Assembly (NCBI GenBank): GCA_013396915.1
Contig: VWZL01002214.1
Coordinates: 6,343-70,342, forward strand
From: Stercorarius parasiticus
Taxonomy: Eukaryota; Chordata; Aves; Charadriiformes; Stercorariidae
Length of the DNA stretch: 64,000 bases
Direction: 5' to 3'
Below are positions 24,181 through 38,900 of the stretch, in pieces. The notes below the pieces were generated by a model that saw nothing but the letters and a program-made list of their open reading frames with translations, ran no database searches and was not told the origin of the DNA. A program made the translations under genes and the position numbers. The number at the start of each line of letters is the position of its first letter. Within the stretch, counting starts at the first letter, position 1.

Positions 24181-27100
24181 AGATCTTCAACGCTTTTCTC
24201 TTTCAAAAAGGAGATGGACCGAGTATATTATTCACCGAGAGTGGGAGCTTTTGTTTGCCTTCATTGCAAATTCAAAACATTGCCCTCGTAGCAGAAATCA
24301 TGGCTGACTGAGAAGGCGAATGCATCAGGTACAGACTCATTTTACTTACAAACACTAACTATAACATGGGTAGGAAGGAACTCAACCTCCAGATCCACCT
24401 CAGATTCTGGGGATATCTGTCTAGATTGCATCTAGATTTCATGGCCTCTTCTTTTTTAAGTGGATGCATCTAAAGACAACCAGTAGAAGACAGCTTTCAT
24501 TTCCAGAGCAGAATTTAAACAGATCAAATTTCTCATAAATGTGCAAGCATTTCCTTTCTGAAATGCTTTAAACAAAAGTTCCCTACAGAAAAAAAGACAA
24601 AGACTTTGTTAAAATGAAGACACTCTTTGTATAATATTTTAGATTAAATTCATGATTTAGTAAGCACAACTATTGCTGTTATCACACTTCCACAGCATTT
24701 CGAAAAAAGCAGATGGCCAGGAAAAATGCAAAGAATTACTGCTAACAAAGACGTGGTGTAACACATTTAAAGCTCTTGCCAACTACGAAAGTAATAAAGT
24801 TTGAAGAAGATAATACAACCAATGTAATGGTTTGCTTTGCATCTTAAATAGATAATGAAGCAACTAGACACAATATAGCTAGCAGTTAACGCACTCAGTA
24901 CTACATAAATAACAGGTTACTGCAGTAGTATTTAGTACGCTAATAAAACTAACACATGACCAGATTATGGCTCTTTTTTCACACCGTTGGTTTTGACAGG
25001 TGATATTCTCCCACTGAAGTTATTGGGGCTACTCCTGTCAGTAAGACAACGGCGAACTTTGGACCATTAGAGCCAAACGTAAGCCAAAACACTATTACTC
25101 CCCTTCGTGTAGAAAAACTGATTTTGTGAATAGGGAGAGCGGGTCACGTCTTTAGGAACGGTGCAGCAAATGTTCCCAGAGCACGACCGCCTTCGCAGGT
25201 CCCGCAGGAGCCTCATCTCCCAGCCGGGGCAGCTCCATCCCCGCAAGAGATGGCTCCGTTCACTGCTCCCTGCCCCGACCCCTCGTCCCGGCCATCAGCC
25301 CCTTCAAACGGGAGAGGAAAAAGCAATCACAGCATGCTGAACAAGGAGGCGAACAGAAACAGTCATCTAACGGCGGCAGTCAAGGCTTAGGCTGAAATTT
25401 AAACAATCTTGTACCTAAATGCCCTGTTTCTATTCAGACTCAGAAAATCCTCTTGACATAATTTAATTACACCTAAGAGGACATTATACCACAGCATAAG
25501 CAAGAAATTTTGACAACACTGTGTCATAGCTGATGACATTATCTGAGTCACTTTTGATGGGATTAATGTTGTTTAAGTAAGCTGAAGAGAATTTCACTGC
25601 ACGAAATAGAATAGCAACAGAACAACAGGTCCAGAGGGTGAACAATGCTGTTATAGGCAAAGGCAGATAATTATGAAATGTAATTATACTTTGAGTTTCT
25701 CAGGGAAAAGAGCAAGACTTGATAAACATTTTAACACATTCTTGCTGTGAGGAAGAAAAAAGGACGTTTCAAGGAAATTCAAAACATAAGCCAGCGGTTT
25801 TTGCAGCAAGCGACTGAAACGCTGAATCCTGGGATTAGACAGGTCATTTAAATATATGAAAAGATTATTTATTTCATGTAACCTATACCTGTACAAATAA
25901 AAGGTAACATGAATATCATACATATGTGAGCACATACATGTATGGTGAGAATTTTAGAATCTAGAACTAATCACCGGCCCCCTTTCTTTGCTGGTGGCTT
26001 GTCTTCTCCACATCACTCAGAGGCGATCCCACCACTTCTCCCCAGCAGTACGTATACAGGATCTATCTTGGATGCAATTTCCTAAACTTTGTATAATATT
26101 CTGAACAAAATCATATGAAAAAACTCGTAAGACAAAGGAATAGAGGTAAGGAATCCCATTTATTCTATTTCCCTGTGTACAAAAATGTGCGACATTGAGT
26201 AGGTCACACTGACATTGCCCAACATGGGCTGAAATGGATTTAACATGCCTTTTCTATTAAAAATTGTGAAAAAGAAAAGGATAATAGGATGACAGTGGCT
26301 ACGACTGACAAAACAACCAAACACACGTTACTGGATAAAGCAGGAAAATTTTTGTTCACTCCTTACAATTCGTCGTGAATTAAACTTTTCACACATAGCA
26401 AACCAGATATAATACTAACGACCTGCTCCCCCTCCTTTTCCACACACACAAAAAGTGGGATGTGCTTTGCTGAGGACCCTAAAAGTACACAAAAGATGAG
26501 GATGGAAATATTGTACTGGACATATTTTAAATAACTCTACTAACTGGATAATATAGTTTGGATTAAAAAAAAAAAATTGACGACTCAGTGCTGTTGCAAG
26601 ACGTGGCCTCAGCTGAGCTGACACTTGGCTGTTTGGAGTTACTTGTGCAAAACTGTCATTCGACCTTATGTTTATCCAATTTAGGACAGGTATTATGGGG
26701 CCAGAAATGCGTGATGGCTGCAGAAACAGATGTGCTACAAAATGGGAAAATCTGTAGCTGCATTAACTGGGATCCCTCACCTTTTCTCAGTTCAAATCAA
26801 GACTTTCGTGCATAGTTATTCATGTGTTTGGCTATTTTGATGATTTTTTTTAAATAATCATTTTGCATGTATTGAAAAGAAATCCAGCAGATCAAAATCT
26901 TCTAATACAATCAGTGACTAATTAAAAATACGCTTTGTGATGTTAATAGGGAGTGACAAGAAGATATATCTAAGTGTGTATTTTTGTCATTTGGTGTCCC
27001 CCTTAACAATAAAAACCTATAAGTTGTCAAAAAGTCAAGGTGTGTTGACTTCACAACAAGCAAGGAAAGGAAAAACCTTATGAAATAGCACAAGAATAGA

Positions 27101-27879
27101 AATGCTGTAAGAGAAAAGAAAACTTTGGGTTACCATACATTTTTCAACATTTGCTCAAGATCCAAGTATCTAAAAATAAAAATGTCTGCCTTTCCCACTA
27201 AATTAGTTTCATCCAGAGTATCTTGTCGGATACACACATTACATAAAACCAAAAGAAAAGGGTATTAAAAATAGAAGAAAATAAATAAACCAAAAAATAG
27301 AAACCAAGCAAATATCTTGCTTTGAAATAAGAGATTGGCTTTCATATACATAAATACAAATGATCCTTTTATCATGGCATATGTAACCTTAATTAGAAGT
27401 GTACGTACAGGATTTTTCAAAAACTACAGAGGATCTGTCAATATAGCTCACAATGTACACCTGAATAGTCACGCTGCACCGAACGCCGGTGTGCAGCAAT
27501 TTCTTCTGCAGAAACACATGGAGGCTTGTTTACAGCAATATATTTAAAAATGTGTTTAAAAACAAATTAAAAAATCAAAAAGCAATCAATTCCGCACTAA
27601 GTATTGCCTTGAAGAGAAGAGACCATCTAAAATGAGTATGTTAACTATCTGATAATTTTTTTTGCCATAAACTTATTTCTCTATCTACCTAAAATAATTT
27701 TGAAACCTATTTGACTTACTGCAGCCTATTAGTAGAAAAAGTTTTTTCCCATGCTGGTAGACTTGTATCCTCAGGTACACTCACATCCTCATTATTCAAG
27801 ACACTCCTTGGTTCTTTGGACCTAGGAAAACTCCTGCACATATTGCACAGTCTGGCACCGATCTCCCAAAGGGACTGGC
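24181..27879. other. Intergenic DNA, no gene seen
   Basis: AT-rich desert with one GC-richer patch (about 25140-25330). A poly-A run lies at 26565-26577. ORFs are all under 84 codons and unremarkable, and no repeat family was recognised. Confidence 0.5.
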
Positions 27880-27935
27880 AGAAGGGAAAGCAAGAAAAAG
27901 AAAGGCAGAAGAAGAAGGACAGACAGACGGAAGCA
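27880..27935. repeat. Purine-rich low-complexity tract
   Basis: The plus strand is almost entirely A and G (GAAAAAGAAAGGCAGAAGAAGAAGGACAGACAGACGG). Short ORFs here (Lys/Glu/Gln-rich on plus, Leu/Phe/Ser-rich on minus) come from this bias. Confidence 0.6.
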
Positions 27936-28071
27936 TTGTTCCACATCTTGATTTGAGAACTCGGTCCTTTCAGAAAAGGGGTCACAACCAGAAGACTCGC
28001 AGAGTGCTGCAGAACACACAGAGATCTAACACCTCTAATTCCAGCTACAGCACTATTTTAGAGGACCCATT

Positions 28072-28087
28072 AAAAAAAAAAAAAAAA
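28072..28087. repeat. A16 homopolymer with GGAAAAAGGAAAA tail
   Basis: Sixteen A residues are followed by an A-rich, G-interrupted tail. A poly(A) remnant of a retrocopy was considered, but no coding or structured RNA sequence and no poly(A) signal is visible just upstream. Confidence 0.6.
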
Positions 28088-28102
28088 GGAAAAAGGAAAA
28101 TA

Positions 28103-31100
28103 CAGGAACCCAAGCACGCTGGTTTATTTAGAGCTCCCACGATTTCAAATTCCAGAGGCTGAAAGCACTGGGTGCCTAAGTCAGTGGGGAAACCACAGGC
28201 GGAGAAACCCCACAGGTTCGCATCCATCATTTTCCTGCCTTCCCGATACATTTTTTCAAGTAAAACTGGACATCTCAAACTGTACATCCACTGACCACTT
28301 TAAAAACTCAGGGTTAAATCTAATAATCATCTAATGATCAGTGACTAATTCACCTATGAGCATGTGAGGTGTTTCAGCATAAAATCACAAAGAATTGTCA
28401 TCAGAGCTCAGTAGGTGGCTTTGCAAGAAATTAAAGGGAATCAGGCAAGACAGGAAATGACTAGCAGTGAGAAGGAAATATTTGGGCACAAAATACGGTG
28501 GAAAAATATTTTCTTGGATGTACTGTATTAGAAATCCAAGAGTTTGCCTGTATTAGTTAAAAAGTAATGGAAAACCAGCATCACTTTCCACACTGATGCT
28601 GGGAATGACGAGGTTTTCTTTGACATTCAGAAGTCTTCAGGATTCTCTTCGCCTATTGAGATGTCTTCAAAATAACTTCTAATGTAAAGCAAACAGAAAG
28701 AAATGGTAGCAAACTAATTCACTAGCAGTGAACATGAAGATTCAGTGGTTAAGGTATATTTAGAATAACAAATATGAAAATATTTGATACTTTAACAGTA
28801 ATATGCACGATCTTAAAAACTTATGTGCCATTCCCTCTGTGCTAGATGGTATTCTTAACATTGCTAAGGATGGACAAAGAGTTGGTCTAAGAATGTATTT
28901 GTGGCAAAATGTAGATTCAGGTCAACAGAACTATTTATATCTAATTCACAAGATTGTCTCATCTGAGGAAAAAAGTTTTAGTAGACATCAAAGTCTTTTA
29001 TTTTGTTTCAACATTTCAAAGCAAAATTGTTTCTATTTTTTACTTTCAGTGTTTCATTTCAAAGTACTTCTTTTTTAAAGAGTAAAACATAAAGACATTT
29101 TTAAGATTTTTGTTTTGCTAGAGAAGCTAATGAAAATAGTTTAGATTAACATAAAACAAGCCATGAGCTGTCTGAGGTGGTTTTGGCTCACCCAGTGAAA
29201 CAAGTATCAGTTAACTCTACCGTTTCGTAACTTCGCAACGCAACTGAAGTAAGAAACTACGAGAAACTGTAGCCCATCACTTGATAAATAAAATACAGTC
29301 AAACGTTCGTATCATATTATAATGTGTGTATATCCCCACTCCTCAAAGTATACTCTTAATAAAGCTTCATTTCTTTTTGTTATTTTTTACAGAGTTGATA
29401 TCAAATAACTCAAGTCAACAGGGCTCCAGGCAAACAACAGCCTGACGGCATATCCTGAAAGTTCAGGGCTTCTGGTGTGCTTGTGGGCGTGTGCATTTAT
29501 ATGTAGTACTTGTCTATTGTATATTTCCTATTATGTATGTGTATTATAATTACACACAGGTTTACATATACTTCATAAAAGTATACTTTATACAAAGACA
29601 CTAAAAAGTACTGAGAACAAGTATGCATTTTCGATGCTTCTGCTTCTTCTCTGGCTTGGCCGCAGAAATGCAGACAGCAGAGTTTAAGAGCTGAAATGGT
29701 GTTTGTTCCTTTCTTTATTTCCTTTCCTTTCTTTTATATAGTTTTTTCTCCTTTTAAGATTCTGTGACCTATTTGCTAAGGGAAGAGCTTACCTGGTTGT
29801 TGGGAAGGAGTCTGCCTGCCTGTCTGACTCGAACAAAGCCATCGGCTTGATCACAGGAGACGCAGCCGTTTTCCCCAGCTAGACAGCACACGAGAAACTC
29901 CATGTCGCATCATTTCTAAACATTTACCCTGGAGGTACAAATCCCATCATTTTCCACTTCTAAGCCACACACCACAAACCAAGAATACTTGGGAAACATC
30001 AGATTTCAGCATTATTATTTTTTACACAAGAGAAACAGACCACTCAATCAGTCATCTCCATTAAGAGAATTTCTCAAGCAATGTTGTAAGAATTTATAGG
30101 GTACTACTAACAACAATTTCAACACGTGGTGTTCGTTTGAAGAGCTCACAAACCCTGTAGAACACTGGGACAAAATCTGGAAGATGTCGCTTTGCCTGCA
30201 CTCTAGCTAGCGATCAGGAGAAAAGCTACTTGGGTAAAGCCTCTGTTTTCACTAGCTAAGTGTTTCAAAATTATAGCAAACGTCATCAGACAGATTCATC
30301 CTCGTGACTTTTGCCTAGTAATAGATATAATCCCAAACCACCTCTACAAATCCCAAAAAGTTAGTCCATTAGCATATGTATTCTTTGAAAAAAAGCCAGA
30401 GAACAAAACCATCCCCAAAGGATACTCTTGTGTTTGCAGTGCTGGATTAGGAACGAAACAGCAATTTTTTGTAACAAACACTTCTTTTTATGGGCCACAA
30501 GTCAAACAGGGAGAAAAAGGCATTCCTGCCTCTCAGTGGTAGAGGAAGGATAAATGCATTAAGGAGCCAGAACTCCATCCTAGGAAAAAAAGAACACCAC
30601 CACAACACAAACTTAAAAAAACCGAAGAAATTGATAAATACTTTTCACCAAATCTAGGAGACAGAAAACAAATTCCAGAAGGCTATAATTACTTTTAAAA
30701 CATAAAATGAAATAAACCCAAAATTCACAGTAGAGTGCACTACAGAAGAAAAACTAAGCAACCTACTTTCCTTCCAACCTGTAAAATTCAGTCTGTGAAT
30801 TAGACGTTGAAAAATAACTGGGTCTTTACAGCAGGTCAAAGCCTCAAACCATACTTCAGGCATTTGTATGCAGAGTTCCTTAAGGCTCACTGGGAAAAGC
30901 AGCATTTCAATCACAAAAAAGAAATAAAACTGAAGCTCTCAATTGTATTTACATCGAGAACGGGAAACCAGCCCATGAAGAGAGCTCTCTGGGAAGGACG
31001 TGTTTCCATAGAGCTCCTAACTTCTCGAGGCAACACAATAAATCCTGTAACAGATCATAATTGGATTTCCATAGCAGAATCTTCACATTCTGATATTATT

Positions 31101-32260
31101 CTGATTCAATTTCTCAAGTCGTCGGGACATATTTCTCAGAGGGTCTCACAAAGACCATTTTTCTTAGCTGCGGTGGGACTCCAGCAGACAGGAGAGAGCT
31201 GGGTAACAGATGGCAAGCTTACTGCTTTGTGGTATCAAAAGAAGGCTCGCGTTGCTTTTGTTTTGCCATTTGTTTAATTTTACAGATCTGTGGATATGCA
31301 AAATTAAATAAAACCTTCTACTCCCTCTGCCCAATGCATAGTTATGATTTATGCTCTAAATAGCCCCCCAAAACATTCAAGGACTCCATTACAGGAGCAA
31401 CTGTTCAAGCACATAACAAATGACAGTCTTTGTTCCAAATAGTTTGTAATTTGAACAGAAAGAAAAAGATGATGAAAAACTGGAACTGCTATTTTCTCAT
31501 CGTAAAAGCGGTAAAAGATGCTTTCGGTTGAGGAAAAGACAAAACCGAGAGCGCCGAGTATGGGTCTGACAGTTCAGTGAAGTGATCCGTTTCTTTTCTT
31601 ACAGTCACTTTACATAGAGGTAGGTGAAGAAACTGATTAAATAACAGAGAACTAACTGTACACATCTGATTGCATATTTAAGCTTAAGAGGGTAAAAAAA
31701 AAAAAAATTATCCAGAAAACCTGCAAGCCTCAGGAAGCCCCATTGCCACCAAGCTCTGGAGGCGGACGGGGCAGGCAGGGCTGCAGGGCTGCAGGTCCCA
31801 CATACGCCAGCCAACGCCTCTCTCTGTCTCACTGGATGTATTTTGATACCGCCTTCAATGGTTACCCTTAGTTTATTGGTATTTGCTATTGACTGAGGGG
31901 GCAGCAGCAAGGCAGACTTGCTGGCCACTTTGGTCTCTACTAAGCAGGCTGGTGGGACAAGGTCAGTGCCATCAGCTGCTTCCGTTTAGTTGGGAGCCAC
32001 AGCTCCCGGTGCAAGTACGAGACTTGGCAGCTAATGGCCAGAACGCACTAACCACAGACAACGATTTTTTGCAGTAGAGGAGAACAGTTTATCAAATGAT
32101 CTTACCTAGATCAAATGAGACTCAGACGTCCTTCTGAATGGCAAAATCAGAGCTTGGAGCGGCGTTTTGCGCTCTGCAGTGTGTGAGTAACTGGGAGGAC
32201 TGCTTTGCTTAACCAGACACCCCACCCTCCAATGATTACAACAGTGAGAGCACTGCAAAT
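28103..32260. other. Intergenic DNA, no gene seen
   Basis: This is one of the most AT-rich parts of the window. The largest ORF (30807-31277, plus, 156 codons) has no recognisable family, no conserved motif and AT-biased composition like its surroundings, so it is taken as chance. A14 lies at 31694-31707. Confidence 0.5.
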
Positions 32261-32656
32261 CATGGAATCATATAACCATAGAATGGTTAGAGTTGGAAGG
32301 GACCTTAAAGACCACCCAGTTCCACCCCCTGCCCCGGGCAGGGACACCTCCCACCAGACCAGGTTGCTCCAAGCCCCATCCAGCCTGGCCTTGAACACCT
32401 CCAGGGATGGGGCAGCCACAGCTTCTCTGGGCAGCCTGGGCCAGGGGCTCACCACCCTCACAGTAAAGAATTTCTTCCTGATATCTCATGTAAATCTCCC
32501 CTCTCTCATTTTAAAACCGTTACCCCTCATCTTATAAGGATGAGGCTGTAAGGTCTCCCCAGAGTCTTCTCTTCTCCAGGCTGAACAAACCCAACTCTCT
32601 CAGCCTGTCTTCATAGGAAGGTGCTCGAGCCCTCAGATCATCTTTGTGGCCCTCCT
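32261..32656 (-). mobile_element. CR1 LINE, 5'-truncated 3' end (about 396 bp)
   Basis: The plus strand starts CATGGAATCATATAACCATA, the complement of the CR1 3' terminal ATTCTATGATTCTATG-type repeat, then reads through the 'gttggaagggaccttaaagaccacc' 3' UTR. Read in minus orientation it encodes the ORF2 C-terminus in pieces: LPREAVAAPSLEVFKARLDG and NLVWWEVSLPGAGG. A further 170 bases of ORF2 sequence run to the truncation point near 32656 (AGTCTTCTCTTCTCCAGGCTGAACA... in plus). Frame breaks and the truncation make it inactive. The 3' UTR matches the 47.15-kb copy and differs from the 15.55-kb copy. Confidence 0.94.
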
Positions 32657-32930
32657 ATCAGTTACCTAAGAGACATTGCCAGAAAACACTGGCCTTAGCA
32701 ACACAGTGTATAAATCAGAGCAAACTTTGTGGGAATGGGAATTCAGGACCCCGACGCTTCTGCGGTGTGAACTCCATTGCTCTGCAAGCACACAACAGTG
32801 AACCTTGGCTGTGTCACAGGAGATGTTCCGCCAGCCTTCTGAACAGACCAGCATCAGCTCAAATGAGGGGGTTTTCACTGTTTTATACTATATGATGCAG
32901 ATGAATGATGCCAAAAATCAAAGAGACTAG

Positions 32931-32983
32931 ATTATATATGTAAGTGTATGTATGTGTGCATATATATGTGTAGATATATAAAT
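32931..32983. repeat. TA/TG-rich microsatellite
   Basis: Degenerate TATATG, TGTATG and TATATA units form a short interrupted dinucleotide repeat, 275 bases after the CR1 break point. Confidence 0.6.
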
Positions 32984-35900
32984 ACCACGCTTCAGCTCTC
33001 TCCCAAATGTGAGAACTGAAATAATTACGCTGTTCACAACTTTAATTAAAAGACCATGGGTTTGCCACTTTTCAGGAGCCTTTTCTTTTTTAAGTGTTCG
33101 GGGAATAGCTTAGCATCTGATGTAATGAACTCCTGTGACTTAGATGGTTCTGGAAATTTCAAAAATATATTTAAATTTGCTATTTGTGTTTTCTTTAAGT
33201 TTCTTCAAATCATGGGCGAACTTGTAATGAAAATCTAGACTGTGTATTGCACAGTAGCCATTTACTGACACCTCCTGCTCCGCTGCCTTGGCAGTGAATC
33301 ACACTTCTTGTGCAGAACTCCGAGGAATTTTTCCCTTTTCAATACCCACCCAAGAAAGGCAGTTGACTTTTTTCTGCCAAACTCGGCCCTTAAACTTTTA
33401 AACTTCTCTCAAAGATACACGGTGATACCACAAGTCATCCAGAAGTCTATTTGGATTTAGGAAATGAATTTTGCCTGGACTGTCCTCAAATCCAGCCAAT
33501 CCACATTAGGCTTACGGGGTATCTGCTCTGTGGAAAGCACAGAATTATATTTACCACACAGGTTGTTCCTCTTGCAAAGCGAGCTGAAGGAAACAGAAGC
33601 AAATAGAATTTGTTCAAAGGAAATGTCTTTATAGCTACAGTCCCTCCACAGCTTATTCTTATAATTGAAAAAAATAAGAGAGTCTTATAGTAACCACGTT
33701 CATGAGGGTAAACTGCTCTACTGATTATCAGTCCTTATGTATCGGTGACATCCGGAGTCATTTTCTGTTAGCATACAGATGTACATATTTGCAAAGGAAA
33801 CGGCAAATTCCTGATCAGGATTCACCTGCTGCCAGACTCGGTGTGAGAATATACCAGTGACTGTCAACAAAGTGTCAAATGAAATTATGCGATGTGCAAA
33901 GTAAATGTAGGGAAAGATCATTTGGGAGACATTACTAATCATGTTAAATACACATAGCAACACTAAAAGCCAGAGTTTCAAAGGCCTGGAGATGCCTAAT
34001 GAGATTTTTGAAACTGCCTTTTTAGCAGGACTGAACCATGGTGGGAGGTGCCTCGCTACACCTATCTACCTTTGAAATCATCGTTCTATGCTTCTATCTT
34101 CAAATCTAAAAATACCCTTCTGAAGCTGCCTAATGAACCAAAGCGACTCCAAGGAGCAATGCCATCTTTGCGTATTTGAGATTAAAGCAGCATTTAAAGG
34201 AGATCTCCTCTGACTTCAGCTGCCTTCAGACCAGGCCTGAAAAGAGACAGAACTGGAACTTCTACGAATCCACCTGCACCCGTACTTCGCGCTGGCGCCT
34301 GGCACACACATTTTCTGGGCTGAGATAAGACACGCACCTTTAGGATTCATGCCACATCATCCACTTATTACCTTCTTTCCCATTTAGAAGAAGAACAGTG
34401 AAATAACTTCAGTGACATGTTTGCATTTGCATTACGTGCACACAGAGGTTTCTGCTGCAGGCAGCCATCAGGGGCCAGCAGACAGTAGGGCTCAGAGGCA
34501 CTCTCTTCTGAAGCTGTCTGCCCCCGACCCAGGCCATTTCTAGGGCTCAGGTATTCCCCCTGCATTTCTAAGAAAAGGGTTCTGTGATTTTTCAGCTTGA
34601 TCTGAAACGAGGGGACTGGGCTGCAGCCGGGCAGAGCAGCTCAAAACATGGGTCAAACAGCGCGGACTGTCGTCAAGGAGTCTCGGAATGGCTTTGGAGC
34701 ACGATGCAGAGTCAGTCAATAAAAAACATAGAAGGATAAAAATCCCTGGATTTTATTTTACTTCGAAACCAGCCAAGCCTTGCTGAGCAAAATCACGAAT
34801 ATTAACAGATAAGTGTGGAGGACTGGGGCTTGGGACCAAACCAGGGAACTAAGCTTTTGACAGCACAGATATACTTGCAATTTCAAACAAGTCTATTTTT
34901 TTTTCCTTTTAAATTTACTGTTTCCCTCTTGGTTCATAACAGAGATATATCCTCTTAAAGATGAAGGGTAAACATTGCATTTGAAAAATGCAATAAAGAT
35001 CCATTTCCCATTTTTCCCCCTACAAAAAGCAAACTATTTGCATAGCAATGCCCAGGCCGCCCTTTTCCTCCCCGCGGGCAGGCTCTGATGCTTCAGAAAC
35101 ACAAAGAGCAGAATACAAATCAGTTCCTACTTCCATGACATCCCATGATTTCGGCTGAGAGCAATTTACTTAAGATATATTTCTTTGGCTGGGAATACGC
35201 AGCACCAGTTCTCCTTATTGTCCTGGACATTTCACCCACTAAACCATTCGTTTCCTCTGAGGACAGAAGTAAATAGCACAATTTGTTCTCACAGAAGACT
35301 GGCTGTTTCTGAAATGTGAAGAAGCTCATGGCAAATGGGCAGAATGTTAGGAATAAATAAGAAAAATGGGGCAGCAGAAATAAATCTTCTACGATGACTT
35401 CTCTCATTCATTTAAACGGGAAATAGTCTTTGCTGCTGCGCGCAGGAATCAAGGCACAGCAAAGTTTGCAAGTTCCAGAGAAAAATATCTGTAGTTCATT
35501 GGTAATTTTCTACGCAGATTTGAAATATAAACTTTCAAGAAAAATGTGAAGACACTGACTTCCAAAAACAGCTAGCAATTTCAGAAAATTGTATCACTCG
35601 GGAGAAAAAAGATGTAGCCATTTAAACAATAAATTGCTTTAAACATGTAAGCAAGCCAAGGAAAACACTAAATCTTATCTGAAAAAAATTCAGAAAGATA
35701 CTGTTACACCAAGGCAGGAATTAAGTAGTACATATGGTACTTGATCTTACAGAAAAGTTTACTCTCAGTCTCACTTCGTACGTCTCTAAAACTCCATCTG
35801 CCAAAAGACTCACCTTTTCCAGGTGCTATTTCATGCTTTTCCCTTGCCTATAGCAGAGTTTTCCCCCTGCAGATTAAGCTAAGTCTTTTCAGATGCTCAA

Positions 35901-38900
35901 GATGAAAAGTCAACTCTCTCGATGCTTCTCACATTATCAGGAAGATTCAGTACAAGTGCAGGTGACAAACCTGCCCCTGCCAAATTTCACTGGGAATTTC
36001 CCGAGCAAAAGCAGAAGCAAGATATCTCACTTGTGTGAATTCTTCCTGAATTTTCAGACAATACAGTCATCCAGGCAGGTTTTCCCAGAAGACTTTCAAA
36101 TGATCATACTTACTGGGGCAACAGAAAGAGGGGTTATCATCAAAGCCACGCAACCAGAGAGAAAAGGAAATATTAGGCAAACAAAACTTCATCTGGAAAC
36201 ACTGATTTCTAAGTATTTCTGGATTTTAGCTGACGCCAGGTAGAAGATGTCTCAGGTCAATAAGGAGCACAAGTGTATCACAGAAGCTAAAACCCAATCT
36301 CCTGTCCCAAGTAAAAAGCGCCGGTACCCTTCCCTATGCTGCTCCTTCCTATCACCCCCACCATCCTTCTGACCCCTCACCCCGTGAGCAGCAAACACAG
36401 CAGGACCTGCAACATACATCTCTGGTCTCCAAAGCGAACGCCTAGTCCAAAAAGGTCTTTTAATTCAGGTATTTCCTATCCTTTTAGGCCAGAGAGGAAT
36501 GAAAAGAAACTTTCATAACCAAGCGTGTCCAAAGAAGGTGGTCCCTCAAAAACATTTCGTTTCACTAACAAAAGTCCCTGAGTTTGTTGAATAATTTCTA
36601 GTTTGTTCTCCTCAATAGATGCTGTGATTTCACTTCCCAAACAGCATTTTCATTCCCGACCTGACAAACTGACTGATCATTTCTGTTATCTGCCTCAGAG
36701 CTTCTTCACTGAATTTTGAAGAGAAGTTACAGGGTGAAAGAAATTCAGAAGGTAAAGTGGTTGAAATTAGCAACCTTCAGATTTGAGACTAAATTACAAC
36801 GCTTCACCTTTTTCTCTAACTTTGAACCAGCGGAGATGTGACCATTACACAGGTGCTAAAGTGCCATGACTTGCATGTCGTAGAGCAGAGCGATGCACAA
36901 GTCACATTAAAAATAATCAATTTATACTTTCAAAACATTTCACACTAATATTAAATGCCTCAGCAACTATACTCCTTCCTTTTGTATTCCAGCAGAGTTA
37001 AATTTAGATTCTTTTAGCATAACAGGGCAAAACAGGTGACTGTAAATATGGTTATGTGTTGGTGATAGCGAGTCCACACCTGTCTATGAGTGGGTGACAT
37101 CTCGTACGCACGAGGGGACTAGCAGAAGGCATGAGTTACAAGCTACTTCTATTTAGGTTCCCTCTGAACATGGACACATTTAGGAATTTGTAAACTTTCC
37201 GTAAACTTTAATGATTATTCAATTAATTTTTCTATTCAAGTGTGTACCCGGCACAAGCTCTATTAAACCTTCTGTCTGTAATAATGTCACCAGCCAGCCA
37301 CAAGACAACGCACCCCCCGAGTCTCCGCAGATAGCGCCTAGCTATTTTTGTGACAGTGATTGTCAAGGGAAAAGAAATGTCACGTCACAACTGCAGCTTG
37401 CCGAAGTGCATTGAAATGCAGCCTCATAATGAACCAGACTACAGGATCCTACAGAAGGGAGACTGAAGATTTTCCTACCTCCGCAGATGAAGGCAGCGGC
37501 TTTCCAGGGTTTAATAGACAATAAAATAACACTGAACACAGGATGCCCAGTGCCAGCACTGGTACCCAATATGCAGGAGACCTAAGCATCAGGCGCGAAA
37601 GCGGGGCACAACACACAGCTTAGCAACAGGTTGTCCACCTACAGTCACAGGCCTGGACAACAGCACCGCAAGGAAGCCCTCGGACAACTATGGGAAAAGA
37701 TGGAGTAAGAATGATTGAGATAATTTGTTTTTTAAATGCGAATAAATGCAATCTTCAAGAAGCTGCAGGCAGAGAAATACGGTATTAAATCAGCCTGCAA
37801 AAATGTTTCACTTACCTCTCTACCAAATACAGACCTTAAATCTGGGCAGATGGAAGCAGAAGTAGCTCTGCAACGTGATCCTGGCAGAAGATATAGGACA
37901 CGTGAGGCTGGTCTGGTTCGGCAGAGAGTTTCGTGGTGGTGGTGGTCACAGCGCTCATGTGGAGTACCCGTGGGTACAGATTCGGTAAGAATCTGAAAAG
38001 CTATCCAAAGAAATGCCTGTAGACATCTGGATGTTAACCAGCCCACACATCAAAATTTCCCACTGAATTACCAGCCTCGGGGCTGAACAGTAACCGCGCT
38101 TTCTCCCTCCTCTGACGCCAGAGGTGCTGCAGTTCTGCTGACACTTACTTCTGGTATTCTCATACACATGTTAGTACCAAAACGTTAACAGAATCAGAAT
38201 TTTAAAAAAAGAAGCCAGTAAAATATCTGTGGCCAGGGAAATGGGAAAGCAGGCTGGTCAAACACAGAGGAGAACCCCTATTAAACGAATGCTTCTCTAC
38301 CAAAGAAAAAGCACCGCGGAGAGGACGTATCAGACAAATGCAAGATGAACTAAGCTTCACAATCAATTTTTCTCCGTATTAATAAAAATTAATTACAGAA
38401 CGCTGGTAGTGTTTTACATTAGCTTACAGCACTTAAATATGGTAGACTTGGCAAGCTCAAAAACAGATGCATGTAAAGTATAATCTCATTTCTCGATATA
38501 TTGTTTTATTAGGATACTGTGGTTTCCAAATTACATGCCATATAGACAAACAGGAATAGATTTCTTTTCAGGAGTTTTATTCAGGAAAGCATGCTGCAAA
38601 TAGTTTACTATAAATATGAGCCAGGGAGCGGATTTCACCTTAGCAATATTCAAAGGTTAGGACAATATGCCAATGGAGATACTTTGTTAATGCTGGTACA
38701 ATGGCTGTATAAATACTTGCAACAGAGAATCATGAAAAGCAACTTTAATAAATTGAAAACTCAGCTAGGAGGTGTTTATAAAACGCATTAAATTTCTCTG
38801 CGAGTGATTCAGCAAAGAGAGGGAATCTGTTGTTGGAGTGGAAAGACCATTAAGTTGTTGAAAACAGCTATTTTGAAATTGCAGACAACAGCCAGGCTCT

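Noticed and set aside
27700..28100. Possible retrocopy ending in the A16 tract
   Set aside because: No poly(A) signal, coding remnant or target-site duplication is visible upstream of the A-run.
30807..31277. 156-codon plus-strand ORF
   Set aside because: It has no recognisable family or motif and a composition like the flanking AT-rich DNA; a few ORFs of this length are expected by chance.
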